DNA of 64,000 nt, taken from contig NZ_CP051216.1 in NCBI RefSeq assembly GCF_012516435.1, forward strand, positions 2,250,001 to 2,314,000, read 5' to 3'. How positions within the stretch are numbered: the stretch's first letter is position 1; the number at the start of each line of letters is the position of its first letter. The DNA is from Pseudodesulfovibrio sp. zrk46. Its GTDB lineage: Bacteria > Desulfobacterota > Desulfovibrionia > Desulfovibrionales > Desulfovibrionaceae. The position numbers were made by a program, and so were the translations under genes. The notes beneath the pieces are model-generated. The model searched no databases. It was not told the origin of the DNA and saw only the letters and a program-made list of their open reading frames with translations. This document shows positions 39,998 to 48,662 of this stretch, piece by piece.

Positions 39998-41164
39998 ATG
40001 ACCAATACTGCCACTTCATACGCCAATCATCCCTGCTTCGGCATGTCCTCCCGCAAGGAGACGGGTCGCTTGCATCTGCCCGTCGCACCGCGTTCCAACG
40101 CCAAGATTCGGTTTGAAGCCGTTACCAAGACCAAGCCCGCCATGATGCCGGAAGAAGCCGTCAACTGGTTGGTCCATGTCCTGGATGCCGAAAAGCCTGT
40201 GAGGATCGTGGGCATTACCGGTCCCGGCGACCCGCTGGCATCCCCTGACATAACCATTCGCACTCTGCGCATGATCCGCGAACGCTATCCCAAAATGGAC
40301 CTGTGTCTGACCACTCTTGGTATCGGCGGCGCCATGTACGTTCCCGAACTGGCCGAGATCGGCATCTCCCATGTGACCGTGCTGGTGGACGCAGTGACTC
40401 CCGAAGTGGCGGAAAAGCTCTACGCCTGGATTCGTCCCGGCAAGAAGACCGTCCCCCTGACCGATGCCGCCAAGGAGTTGATGGACGACCAGAAGAAGAC
40501 CATCACTGCCTTCAAGGACGCTGGCATCACCGTCAAGGTCAACACCACTGTCTATCCGGGATTCAACGCCGGACATGTGGAAGATGTCGCTGAAGCCATG
40601 GCTTCCCTTGGAGTCGACATCATGGCCGTGGTTCCCTTCCACCCCGCAGATGAAAACTGCGAGTGTCCCGCTTCGTCCACTGAGCTCATGACCATGGTGC
40701 GTGATCGTGCCGCGCGGCACATCAACCTCATGCCTTCATGGGATGAGTGTGGTGAGGGGCTTGTTGGATTGGATACCCCGGAAGATGAGTCCGATGTCTG
40801 TTCGACCCTGCCCAAGCCCACGCCGGAGCGTCCCAATGTGGCCGTGACCAGCGCAAGCGGCATGGATGTGGACATTCATCTCGGGCACGCCGCGCAGATT
40901 CTCATCTACGGTCCCCGCGAGGATGGACTGGCCTGTCTGCTGGAGACCCGCGAGGCTTCGGAACCCGGCTCCGGCGCTGCTCGCTGGAAAGATCTGGCCA
41001 CCCGCATGCACGACTGTTTTGCAGTCCTCACTGCCGGGGCAGGCGACAAACCCAAGGAAATTTTGAGCCGTAGCGGCGTGACCGTCATCGTTACCAACGA
41101 AGGAATCGAAGGCACCGTTGACGTGCTGTACGGCGGAAAGAAGAAGGGCAAGTGCCGCAAGTAG
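39998..41164 (+). CDS. NifB-like protein lacking the radical-SAM CxxxCxxC motif
   Basis: A 388-residue paralog of NifB, colinear with the true NifB at 44780. HPCF (11-14) and HLPVAP (26-31) match, but where NifB has PKCNIQCNYC, this protein has PRSNAKIRFE (31-40), so all three cluster cysteines are gone. The Y-D-C-V cysteine that follows in NifB is also lost. GITGPGDPLAS (the SAM-contact GPGDP loop), GISHVTVLVDAV and VKVNTTVYPGFN are kept. The end is a NifX-like domain (PNVAVTSASGMDVDIHLGHA). It cannot do normal radical SAM chemistry. It could be a carrier or partner for NifB-co, or an inactive NifB partner subunit. Start follows CGAGGAAG. It lies in the operon between nifK and the ferredoxin gene. 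Confidence 0.88.
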   Translation: MTNTATSYANHPCFGMSSRKETGRLHLPVAPRSNAKIRFEAVTKTKPAMMPEEAVNWLVHVLDAEKPVRIVGITGPGDPLASPDITIRTLRMIRERYPKMDLCLTTLGIGGAMYVPELAEIGISHVTVLVDAVTPEVAEKLYAWIRPGKKTVPLTDAAKELMDDQKKTITAFKDAGITVKVNTTVYPGFNAGHVEDVAEAMASLGVDIMAVVPFHPADENCECPASSTELMTMVRDRAARHINLMPSWDECGEGLVGLDTPEDESDVCSTLPKPTPERPNVAVTSASGMDVDIHLGHAAQILIYGPREDGLACLLETREASEPGSGAARWKDLATRMHDCFAVLTAGAGDKPKEILSRSGVTVIVTNEGIEGTVDVLYGGKKKGKCRK

Positions 41165-41193
41165 CGGCCTTAACAAAATAAGGAGAGAGAGAA

Positions 41194-41496
41194 ATGGCTA
41201 TCCCAGAAAGAATGATCATCTGTTGTCAGAGTTTCCGCGCCGCAGGCGACCCCAAAGGCATCTGTCACAAGCAGACCGACGGCTTCCTCCAGTACATCGA
41301 GGAAGAAATCCTGGACCGCGGTCTGGATGCCCTGGTCGTGGCGACCTCCTGCCTCAAGCAGTGTGAATCCGGCCCCATCATGGTGGTGCAGCCTGAGAAC
41401 TGGTGGTTCAAGGGTGTGGATTCCGAAGAGGCCATCGACGAGATTCTCGACGCCTTGGAAGAAGGCGAAGCCTGCGCCGAATATTTGGCTGCTTAG
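41194..41496 (+). CDS. Thioredoxin-like 2Fe-2S ferredoxin of the nif operon
   Basis: A 100-residue protein of the thioredoxin-like 2Fe-2S ferredoxin family. Cys11, Cys24, Cys53 and Cys57 (spacing C-x12-C, C-x3-C) are the cluster ligands: CQSFRAAGDPKGIC and CLKQCESGP. PENWWFKGVDSEEAIDEILD is the family end. Such ferredoxins in nif operons of anaerobes may deliver electrons to cofactor assembly or protect the nitrogenase; the precise role is not known. It lies 29 bases from the NifB-like gene and 16 from the GNAT gene. Confidence 0.88.
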   Translation: MAIPERMIICCQSFRAAGDPKGICHKQTDGFLQYIEEEILDRGLDALVVATSCLKQCESGPIMVVQPENWWFKGVDSEEAIDEILDALEEGEACAEYLAA

Positions 41497-41512
41497 AGAG
41501 AGGAGCAGCCTG

Positions 41513-41968
41513 ATGCCTGAAGTCGTGAAAATCCGTCCCGCAACTCATGAGGACTTGCCTGTCCTCATCAGCCTTCTGGAATCGCTGTTCTCCATTGAGG
41601 AGGACTTCGAGATCGATCCCGAGCGGCAGCGGAGCGGCCTGGAAATGATGCTCAGCAACGGTCGGGGACGCATACTGGCCGCCGAGACTCCCGACGGGAC
41701 TGTCGTTGGCATGTGTTCGGGACAGCTGACGATTTCCACGGCGGAAGGTGGTCCTGCAGTCCTCGTGGAGGACGTGATCGTCCACGAGGACTGGCGGGGC
41801 AAGGGTGTCGGCGCAAAGCTGATGGATGGCTTGACTGATTGGGCCCGCACCCTCGAGGCGCCTCGAATGCAACTGCTGGCAGACAAGCAGAACGTAAGAG
41901 CACTGGATTTTTACAAACACCTGGGATGGCAACCTACACAACTTATTTGCCTGAGAAAGAGACTGTAA
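41513..41968 (+). CDS. GNAT-family acetyltransferase of the nif operon
   Basis: A 151-residue GNAT protein. RPATHEDLPVLISLLESLF at the start, VEDVIVHEDWRGKGVGAKLMDGL (acetyl-CoA loop R-G-K-G-V-G) and NVRALDFYKHLGW define the fold. The substrate is unknown. Position between the ferredoxin and nifE is within the operon and shows tight spacing, so it should serve nitrogen fixation, perhaps by acetylating a protein or small molecule. The ATG at 41513 follows GAGAGAGGAGCAG; a longer frame open upstream overlaps the ferredoxin gene. Confidence 0.88.
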   Translation: MPEVVKIRPATHEDLPVLISLLESLFSIEEDFEIDPERQRSGLEMMLSNGRGRILAAETPDGTVVGMCSGQLTISTAEGGPAVLVEDVIVHEDWRGKGVGAKLMDGLTDWARTLEAPRMQLLADKQNVRALDFYKHLGWQPTQLICLRKRL

Positions 41969-42001
41969 TCGACCAAAGGCCGAAACTCATAGGGGAAGAA
42001 C

Positions 42002-43384
42002 ATGAGTACCATTTTAGACGAACGTAAAGCACAGATTCACCGGACCGGCTCCGGCGACATCGACATAGCTTGCAACCGGGAATCCCTGGCGGGCGCAGTC
42101 AGCCAGCGGGCCTGCGTGTTCTGCGGATCACGCGTGGTCCTGTATCCCATCGCAGATGCCCTGCATCTGGTTCACGGCCCCATTGGTTGTGCTGTTTACA
42201 CTTGGGATATCCGCGGCGCTCTGAGCAGCGGCCCGGAATTGCATCGACTTTCCTTTTCCACCGACCTTCAGGAAACCGACGTCATCTTTGGCGGCGAGAA
42301 GAAGCTGGAGGCTGCGCTGGATGAACTTATCGACAGACATGGCCCCAAGGCCGCCTTTGTCTACTCCACCTGTATCGTCGGCCTGATCGGCGACGATCTG
42401 GAAGCGGTTTGCCGCAAGATGTCCGAGAAGAAGGGCATCCCGGTGCTGCCGGTCCAGTCCGAAGGATTCAAGGGGAGCAAGCGCGAAGGGTATCTGGCTG
42501 CCTGCAAGGCCATGTTCAAGCTCATTGGCAAGGGCGACACCGCGGACGTCAAGCCCATGTCCGTCAACATTTTCGGTGACTTCAACCTCGCCGGCGAAAT
42601 CTGGATCATCCGCGAATACTTCGAAAAGATGGGCGTGCAGGTTGTGGCCAACGTGACTGGTGACGGCCGTGTTGCCGACATCGAACGCTGCCACGGCGCT
42701 GCCCTCAATCTGGTCCAGTGCTCCGGCGCGACCCTCGATCTCGCCAAGATGATGGAAGAAGAATACGGCATCCCCTATGAGCGGGTCTCCTACCTCGGCA
42801 TCGAGGATATGGCCGACTCCCTCTACAAGGTGGCCGACTTCTTCAAGGATCAGGACCCCGGCATCGTCGAACGTACCCAGAATCTGGTGCGCGACGAGTT
42901 GCAGAAGCTCATGCCCGAGCTGGCCCGGTTCCGTCGCGATCTGGAAGGCAAGAAGGTCGCCATGTATGTGGGCGGCTCCTTCAAGGCCTTCTCCCTGATC
43001 AAGGCATTTCGTCACCTCGGCATGAAGTGCGTCATGGTTGGTTCCCAGACCGGCACCAAGGAAGACTACGCCGAGCTGGCCGCCATCTCCGATCCCGACA
43101 CCGTCATCATCGATGACGCCAATCCGCTGGAACTGTCCCACTTCATCAAGGAGAAGGACGTGGACGTCTTCGTGGGCGGGGTCAAGGAACGTCCCATCGC
43201 TTTCAAGCTCGGCGTTGGATTTTGCGATCACAACCATGAGCGCAAGGAAGCGTTGGAAGGATTTGTCGGCATGTACAATTTTGCCAAGGAAATCCATGCC
43301 TCAGTCATGTCCCCGGTTTGGCAGTTCGCTCCGCGTCGCGCCAACCGCAAGGCTGAAGAGAGAAAGGAGGCCGTCAATGAGTAA
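42002..43384 (+). CDS. nifE: FeMo-cofactor scaffold protein NifE
   Basis: A 460-residue alpha-type subunit of the NifEN scaffold, on which NifB-co matures to FeMo-cofactor. It resembles NifD: ACVFCGSRVVLYPIADALHL, HGPIGCAVYTWDIRGA, STDLQETDVIFGGEKKL, STCIVGLIGDDLEAVC, and EGFKGSKREGYLAACKAMF. The cysteine in VQCSGATLDLAKMMEEEYG matches the NifD FeMo-co ligand position. No fusion or truncation is seen. It starts 33 bases after the GNAT gene with AGGGGAAG, and its end overlaps nifN by eight bases. Confidence 0.96.
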   Translation: MSTILDERKAQIHRTGSGDIDIACNRESLAGAVSQRACVFCGSRVVLYPIADALHLVHGPIGCAVYTWDIRGALSSGPELHRLSFSTDLQETDVIFGGEKKLEAALDELIDRHGPKAAFVYSTCIVGLIGDDLEAVCRKMSEKKGIPVLPVQSEGFKGSKREGYLAACKAMFKLIGKGDTADVKPMSVNIFGDFNLAGEIWIIREYFEKMGVQVVANVTGDGRVADIERCHGAALNLVQCSGATLDLAKMMEEEYGIPYERVSYLGIEDMADSLYKVADFFKDQDPGIVERTQNLVRDELQKLMPELARFRRDLEGKKVAMYVGGSFKAFSLIKAFRHLGMKCVMVGSQTGTKEDYAELAAISDPDTVIIDDANPLELSHFIKEKDVDVFVGGVKERPIAFKLGVGFCDHNHERKEALEGFVGMYNFAKEIHASVMSPVWQFAPRRANRKAEERKEAVNE

Positions 43385-44750
43385 GACTGTGAAGAAGCCC
43401 GTTCGGCCCAATTTCGTTTCCACCACCAATGCCTGTAAATTATGCACACCGCTTGGCGCATCCCTGGCCTTCCGAGGCGTGGAGGGCGCAATCCCATTCC
43501 TTCATGGCTCCCAGGGATGCGCCACGTATATGCGCCGCTACGTGATCTCGCATTTCCGTGAACCTGTGGACATCGCTTCCTCGGCACTGGGTGAAAAGCA
43601 CGCCATTTACGGCGGCGCACCCAACCTGAAGAAGGGCATCCTCAATGTCATGAAGAAGTACGAGCCGTCCTGTATCGGCATCGCCACCACCTGCCTGACC
43701 GAGACCATCGGCGACGATGTGCCCATGATCATGAAGGAGTTCAAGGCGGAGTTTGGCGATCTGGACTTGCCCGATCTCGTGCAGGTGTCCACCCCCAGCT
43801 ACAACGGCACACATACCGACGGCTGGCACGGCGCAGTCCGTTCGCTGGTTGAGCAGCTCTGCACCACCAAGGCGGACGCCGCTGATCGCGTGAACATTCT
43901 GCCCAACATGGTGTCGTGCGAAGACGTTCGCCACCTGCAGGATATCTGTCGCGATTTCAGCATCGACTCCACCATCCTGCCTGACATTTCCGAGAGCCTC
44001 GATGGCCCGGCCCTTGAAGACTACGTGAAGATCCCCTCCGGCGGCACGCCCCTGAGCGAGATCAAGACCATGTCCGGTTCCAAGGCCACTATCGAGTTTG
44101 GTCGTTGCCTGCCCAAAGCCACGGGCGGCACCAGCCTGGAAGAGCGTTTTGGCGTGAAGAACTATCGCATTGGCCTGCCCATGGGGCTGCGCGAATCCGA
44201 TCGGTTCTTCGAAGCCATGGAAGATATCACTGGCACTGACATGCCTCGTCGCTACGAACTGGAACGAGGACGACTGGTCGACGCCTACGTGGACGGCCAC
44301 AAGTACGTGTTCGGTAAGCGGGCCGTTGTCTACGGCGAGGAAGACCTCGTTGTGGGCCTGACCTCCTTCCTGGCCGAAATCGGCGTGGACGTGGTTCTGG
44401 CCGGTTCCGGTTCCCGCAAGAAGGGCATGGGCGAGGCCATCGCCAAGGTCACGGACGGCGTATCCCGCATGGCCCCAGAAGTGCGCGAAGGCGTGGACTT
44501 CCATGACATCGCTGCCGAGGCCGAAGAGCTGGCTCCTGATCTGCTCATCGGTCACTCCAAGGGCTACCGCTACGCCAAGGCGTGGGGCATCCCCCTTATC
44601 CGCGTGGGCTTCCCGGTCCATGACCGCTTCGGCGGCCAGCGTCTGCTGCACCTTGGTTACAAGGGCGCACTCAGCATGTTCGACCGCGTGGTCAACGCCG
44701 TAATTGAAAAGAAGCAGGCCGATTCGTCGGTAGGCTACGGATATATCTAG
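43377..44750 (+). CDS. nifN: FeMo-cofactor scaffold protein NifN
   Basis: A 457-residue beta-type subunit of the NifEN scaffold. It has the N-terminal NACKLCTPLGASLAFRGVEG, LHGSQGCATYMRRYVISHF, TTCLTETIGDDVPMI and STPSYNGTHTDGW, and the end VGFPVHDRFGGQRLLHLGY. The pattern is that of NifK/NifN. AAGGAGGCCGTCA precedes the ATG at 43377, inside the end of nifE, so the two are coupled. The nifE/nifN genes are separate here, not fused as in some anaerobes. Confidence 0.96.
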   Translation: MSKTVKKPVRPNFVSTTNACKLCTPLGASLAFRGVEGAIPFLHGSQGCATYMRRYVISHFREPVDIASSALGEKHAIYGGAPNLKKGILNVMKKYEPSCIGIATTCLTETIGDDVPMIMKEFKAEFGDLDLPDLVQVSTPSYNGTHTDGWHGAVRSLVEQLCTTKADAADRVNILPNMVSCEDVRHLQDICRDFSIDSTILPDISESLDGPALEDYVKIPSGGTPLSEIKTMSGSKATIEFGRCLPKATGGTSLEERFGVKNYRIGLPMGLRESDRFFEAMEDITGTDMPRRYELERGRLVDAYVDGHKYVFGKRAVVYGEEDLVVGLTSFLAEIGVDVVLAGSGSRKKGMGEAIAKVTDGVSRMAPEVREGVDFHDIAAEAEELAPDLLIGHSKGYRYAKAWGIPLIRVGFPVHDRFGGQRLLHLGYKGALSMFDRVVNAVIEKKQADSSVGYGYI

Positions 44751-44779
44751 GAATAACCTCCAACGATGGGAGATTCGAT

Positions 44780-46051
44780 ATGACTGTTAAGGATACCACC
44801 AAGCACCCCTGTTTCAACAAGGAAAAGGCTGGAGATTGCGGCCGCGTACACCTGCCCGTAGCCCCCAAATGCAACATCCAGTGCAACTACTGCAACCGCA
44901 AGTATGACTGTGTGAACGAGTCCCGCCCGGGCGTGACCAGTGGTGTTCTGAAACCGTTCCAGGCCGCCGAATATATGGATCAGGTCCTGGAAAAGGAACC
45001 TCGTATCACTGTGGCCGGTATTGCTGGTCCCGGCGACCCGTTCGCCAATCCCAAGGAGACTCTGGAGACCATGCGTCTGCTCAATGAGAAGCACCCGCAT
45101 CTCCTGTTCTGCCTCTCCAGTAATGGTATGGGTATCCTTCCTTACCTCGACGAGATTGCCGAGCTGGGTGTGTCCCACGTGACCATCACCATCTCTGCCG
45201 TTGATCCGAAGATCGGCGCCCAGATTTACTCCTGGGTCAAGGACGGCAATGTCGTCTACCGTGGTGAGCAGGGCGCTAAGATCCTGCTGGAACGTCAGCT
45301 TGCTGCCATCAAGGGGCTCAAGGAACGCGGCCTTGTCGTAAAGGTCAACTCCATCGTGATTCCCGGCATCAATGATGAGCACATCGTTGAAGTGGCCAAG
45401 GTCTGCTCCGAACTGGGTGCTGACATTCAGAATATGATCCCGCTCAAGCCCACATCGGATACCCCGTTCTCGCATCTGCCCGAACCGGGGCGCGAGACCG
45501 TAGTGCCGCTGCGCAAGGAAGCAGGCGAGTTCATCAACCAGATGACGCACTGCAAGCGTTGCCGCGCCGATGCTGTCGGTCTGTTGGGCGACGACAAGTC
45601 CGCTTCCCTGTGCGGAACCCTGCAGGCCTGCTCTAAGCTGAAGCCCCTTGAGGTGAACACGCCGAGGCCCAATGTGGCCGTGGCCACCCGCGAGGGCATG
45701 CTCGTGAACCAGCATCTGGGTGAGGCCAAGTCCTTCCAGATCTGGACCGAGGCCGACACCGGCGGCTACAGACTGGTCGAAGAGCGTCCGGCACCCAACG
45801 CCGGTTGCGGTCCCAAGCGCTGGTATGAACTGGCCGAGTTGTTGTCCGACTGCCGCGCCGTACTCTGCGCTGCCATTGGCGAGACCCCTCGTCTGGCGCT
45901 GGAAGAGAACGGTATCCAGTCCCATGTCGTGGACGGATTCATCAATGACGCCCTCCGCTACATCTTCGAGGGTGGCGACATGAACGCTATCAAGGTGCGC
46001 CGTACCGGTATCGGCGGCGGTTGCGCTGGCGGAGGCGGTGGCTGCGGCTAG
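44780..46051 (+). CDS. nifB: Nitrogenase cofactor maturase NifB (radical SAM plus NifX-like domain)
   Basis: A 423-residue radical SAM enzyme that makes NifB-co (8Fe-9S-C) from two 4Fe-4S clusters. The SAM-cluster motif is C31-x3-C35-x2-C38 (PKCNIQCNYCN), followed by KYDCVNESRPGV; GIAGPGDPFANPKE contacts SAM. Later cysteines in HCKRCRADAVGLLGDD are probable K-cluster ligands. From about residue 295 (RPNVAVATREGMLVNQHLGEA) there is a NifX-like domain. The tail is a run of Gly and Cys (GGGCAGGGGGCG). It ends the nif operon, 29 bases after nifN, and a strong terminator follows. Confidence 0.97.
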   Translation: MTVKDTTKHPCFNKEKAGDCGRVHLPVAPKCNIQCNYCNRKYDCVNESRPGVTSGVLKPFQAAEYMDQVLEKEPRITVAGIAGPGDPFANPKETLETMRLLNEKHPHLLFCLSSNGMGILPYLDEIAELGVSHVTITISAVDPKIGAQIYSWVKDGNVVYRGEQGAKILLERQLAAIKGLKERGLVVKVNSIVIPGINDEHIVEVAKVCSELGADIQNMIPLKPTSDTPFSHLPEPGRETVVPLRKEAGEFINQMTHCKRCRADAVGLLGDDKSASLCGTLQACSKLKPLEVNTPRPNVAVATREGMLVNQHLGEAKSFQIWTEADTGGYRLVEERPAPNAGCGPKRWYELAELLSDCRAVLCAAIGETPRLALEENGIQSHVVDGFINDALRYIFEGGDMNAIKVRRTGIGGGCAGGGGGCG

Positions 46052-46081
46052 GCGGCCTCCCTCAATGTGACAGAAATAGTG

Positions 46082-46113
46082 AAGCCCCGCTCTGAGAGAG
46101 CGGGGCTTCTTTT
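46082..46113 (+). terminator. Rho-independent terminator of the nif operon
   Basis: AAGCCCCGCTC pairs with GAGCGGGGCTT (46082-46108) around a five-base loop, followed by CTTTT. It lies 31 bases after the nifB stop codon. Confidence 0.92.
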
Positions 46114-46399
46114 GTACAAACTGTCCAGAGAGGGGTTCAGAATGTCGGGTGCATCGGTTCTGGGGACAATCCCCTTTGCTGGACTAGCTCACTATGATCT
46201 GAAACGCTTTTCATTATAATGCTGGTTGGATGATGCCAATATCCTGTGGCTTCATGGAGATCCGAGGGAGATCGTTTGAAACAGAGGCCTACAGGGTGCT
46301 CATAAAACCATGCCGCTTGTCACGTAATCCAGCCGATGCAGGCATTCGTCTTCGCTTGTTCCGGGTCCTCAGTTTGCGTAAAATCTGTTGCTTTTCAAC

Positions 46400-47194
46400 C
46401 TATTCGGTCAGCATCGCATCTTCTCCCTTGAAGGGCAGGTAGTTGGGCGTCATTTTATCCTTGAGCTCGACACCTGATTTCTTGCTGGCGAGCGCCATCT
46501 CCGTTAGATAGGCGAGTTTCTGGACGCCTTCATCAATGGTCAGGCCGCCGTTGCGCACATTTGAGATGCAGTTGCGGGCTTCGTCCGTAGTGCCGGGCTT
46601 GGGGCTGTAGGTCATGTAGATGCCCATGGAGTTGGGCGAGCTCAGGCCCGGGCGTTCTCCGATGAGGATGATTGACAGGGTGGCCTGCAACCGGTCGGCA
46701 ATCTCGTCGGCGACTGCGACGCGACCGTTTTCTACGAGGGCGACAGGGGCGCTGTTGATACCGGCCCTTTGAGCCATGGGAATGAACTTGTTCAGAAATT
46801 CTAATGCGTTCTCATGGATGGCGCGGGACGACAGTCCATCACTGACTGTCACGCAGATGTCGTAGCCCTTGGTGATGCCATCAAATGCTGTGCGTGATTC
46901 TTCGCTCAACTGCCGTCCCAGATCAGGGCGGGTTAAATACTCACTGCGGTCAGTAACACTGCTCTTGAGCTTGATGGTTTCGATGCCGCTTGCGGCCAAA
47001 TCATTGGCCAGCTTGTCGATGGAAAAGGGGGTGTGGACTGCATCGCGCGCCTGGGCATGGGCCAGTTTGAAGTCGAGGGACTCTCGAAGGGGGAGGCTTG
47101 ACCCCACGCGCCCGAGACTGATGCGGGCATCGGTGAATTTCTTGAGATTATGCCAATGATCTTCTGTAATGATTTCAGGCTTATCGTTCGTCAT
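46400..47194 (-). CDS. eutC: Ethanolamine ammonia-lyase small subunit EutC
   Basis: A 264-residue subunit of the B12-dependent ethanolamine ammonia-lyase, which splits ethanolamine to acetaldehyde and ammonia. Motifs: FTDARISLGRVGSSLPLRES near the start, VSDGLSSRAIHENALEFL, IGERPGLSSPNSMGIYMTY and ARNCISNVRNGG. It starts 13 bases after eutB. No eutA reactivase or carboxysome shell gene is close. The 286 bases between its end and the nif terminator hold no convincing gene. Confidence 0.95.
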   Translation of the reverse strand: MTNDKPEIITEDHWHNLKKFTDARISLGRVGSSLPLRESLDFKLAHAQARDAVHTPFSIDKLANDLAASGIETIKLKSSVTDRSEYLTRPDLGRQLSEESRTAFDGITKGYDICVTVSDGLSSRAIHENALEFLNKFIPMAQRAGINSAPVALVENGRVAVADEIADRLQATLSIILIGERPGLSSPNSMGIYMTYSPKPGTTDEARNCISNVRNGGLTIDEGVQKLAYLTEMALASKKSGVELKDKMTPNYLPFKGEDAMLTE

Positions 47195-47207
47195 TGTCTG
47201 GCCTCCC

Positions 47208-48569
47208 TTAGTTGTTCGCGTTCTGTGGCAGGGCCATCAAGCGGTTGGAGGGGGAAGTGGGAAGCAGTGTCCCCTTGTCGTCGTGCAGACCCATGGCTTC
47301 AAGCCACAGTTCGAATTCCGGTGCGGCCTTCTTGCCCAGCAGGGAGCGCAGGTAGCACGCGTCATGAAAGGAGGTGGATTGATAGTTGAGCATGATGTCG
47401 TCTGCCCCGGGAATGCCCATGATGAAATTGCATCCCGCGGTGCCGAGCAGGGTCAACAGCATGTCCATGTCGTCCTGATCTGCTTCGGCGTGGTTGGTGT
47501 AACAGATGTCCACACCCATGGGCAGGCCGAGTAGTTTGCCGCAGAAGTGGTCTTCCAGACCGGCGCGGATGATCTGCTTGCCGTTGTAAAGATATTCGGG
47601 GCCGATGAAGCCCACGACAGTGTTGACCAGCAGCGGGTCGAATTTCCGGGCCACGGCATATGCCCGCGCCTCAATGGTCATCTGGTCCACGCCGTGATGG
47701 GCGTTTGCGGACAGGGCGCTTCCCTGTCCTGTCTCGAAATACATGACGTTATTGCCCACGGTGCCGCGTTTGAGGGACAGGGTCGCTTCGTGGGCTTCCT
47801 GCAGCAACCCGAGGGAGATGCCGAAACTGGCGTTGGCTTTCTCCGTGCCTGCGATGGATTGGAAGCAGAGATCAACTGGTGCGCCGTTTTTGATCGCTTC
47901 CATGGTTGTGGTGACGTGGGTCAACACGCAACTCTGGGTGGGAATATCGTATCGCTCGATGATGGAGTCGAGCATGTGGAGCAGGCGGGTAATATTGGGA
48001 AGGCTGTCGGTGGCGGGGTTGATGCCGATGACGGCATCGCCGCAGCCGTAGCACAGGCCATCCAGTGTAGAGGCCGCGATACCGTTGAGATCGTCGGTCG
48101 GGTGGTTGGGCTGGAGCCGGACCGAGAAGGTGCCGGGTTGCCCGATGGTGTTGCGAAAGCGGGTCACGACCTCACATTTGGACGCGACAAGGATCAGGTC
48201 CTGTACGCGCATCAGTTTGGAGACTGCGGCGGCCATCTCCGGCGTAACGCCGGGGGCCAGTTTGGCAAGCGCCTGTGGCGAGGCCTCATTGGTCAGGAGC
48301 CAGTCGCGAAAGTCGCCCACCGTCATGGCGCTGATGGGAGCGAACGCTTCGGCGTCATGATCGTCGATGATCAGGCGCGTGACTTCATCCTCTTCATAGG
48401 GAATGACAGTTTCGTTCAGGAACCGTTTCAACGGAACCTCGGCCAGTTCCATTTGTGCCCGTACGCGTTCTTCTTCGGAGGCTGCGGCGATACCGGCAAG
48501 TATGTCACCGGACCGCAGGGGGGCTGCCAGCGCCAGCAGTTCTTTCAAGCTTTTCTTTTCATGGGCCAT
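47208..48569 (-). CDS. eutB: Ethanolamine ammonia-lyase large subunit EutB
   Basis: A 453-residue catalytic TIM-barrel subunit that binds ethanolamine and, with EutC, coenzyme B12. Motifs: SGDILAGIAAASEEERVRAQ, LADVPLKRFLNE-like AEVPLKRFLNE, RLQPNHPTDDLNGIAAST, TQSCVLTHVTTTMEAIKNG, FETGQGSALSANAHHGVDQ and GPEYLYNGKQIIRAGLED. The ATG at 48569 follows GAGGGAAG; an upstream in-frame ATG at 48590 abuts a hairpin and has no ribosome site. The ammonia made here, or its absence, ties this operon to nitrogen supply, which fits its place between nifB and nifA. Confidence 0.95.
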   Translation of the reverse strand: MAHEKKSLKELLALAAPLRSGDILAGIAAASEEERVRAQMELAEVPLKRFLNETVIPYEEDEVTRLIIDDHDAEAFAPISAMTVGDFRDWLLTNEASPQALAKLAPGVTPEMAAAVSKLMRVQDLILVASKCEVVTRFRNTIGQPGTFSVRLQPNHPTDDLNGIAASTLDGLCYGCGDAVIGINPATDSLPNITRLLHMLDSIIERYDIPTQSCVLTHVTTTMEAIKNGAPVDLCFQSIAGTEKANASFGISLGLLQEAHEATLSLKRGTVGNNVMYFETGQGSALSANAHHGVDQMTIEARAYAVARKFDPLLVNTVVGFIGPEYLYNGKQIIRAGLEDHFCGKLLGLPMGVDICYTNHAEADQDDMDMLLTLLGTAGCNFIMGIPGADDIMLNYQSTSFHDACYLRSLLGKKAAPEFELWLEAMGLHDDKGTLLPTSPSNRLMALPQNANN

Positions 48570-48597
48570 GTCGGTCTTCCCTCTCGACATTCATGTT

Positions 48598-48626
48598 GAT
48601 GGCCCGGACATGAAGTCCGGGCCATC
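48598..48626 (-). terminator. Hairpin between dctM and eutB
   Basis: GATGGCCCGGAC and GTCCGGGCCATC form a 12-base-pair perfect stem with a five-base loop, between the TRAP large-permease stop and eutB. No T run follows on the minus strand, so partial attenuation or processing is more likely than full termination. Confidence 0.6.
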
Positions 48627-48662
48627 CATTGTTACCATTTACTGTGTGCGTATACCAGTTCC

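Noticed and set aside
46114-46442. A 70-codon open frame at 46230-46442 in the spacer after nifB
   Set aside because: No ribosome site, no recognisable domain, and it runs into the end of eutC on the other strand. The spacer appears non-coding.
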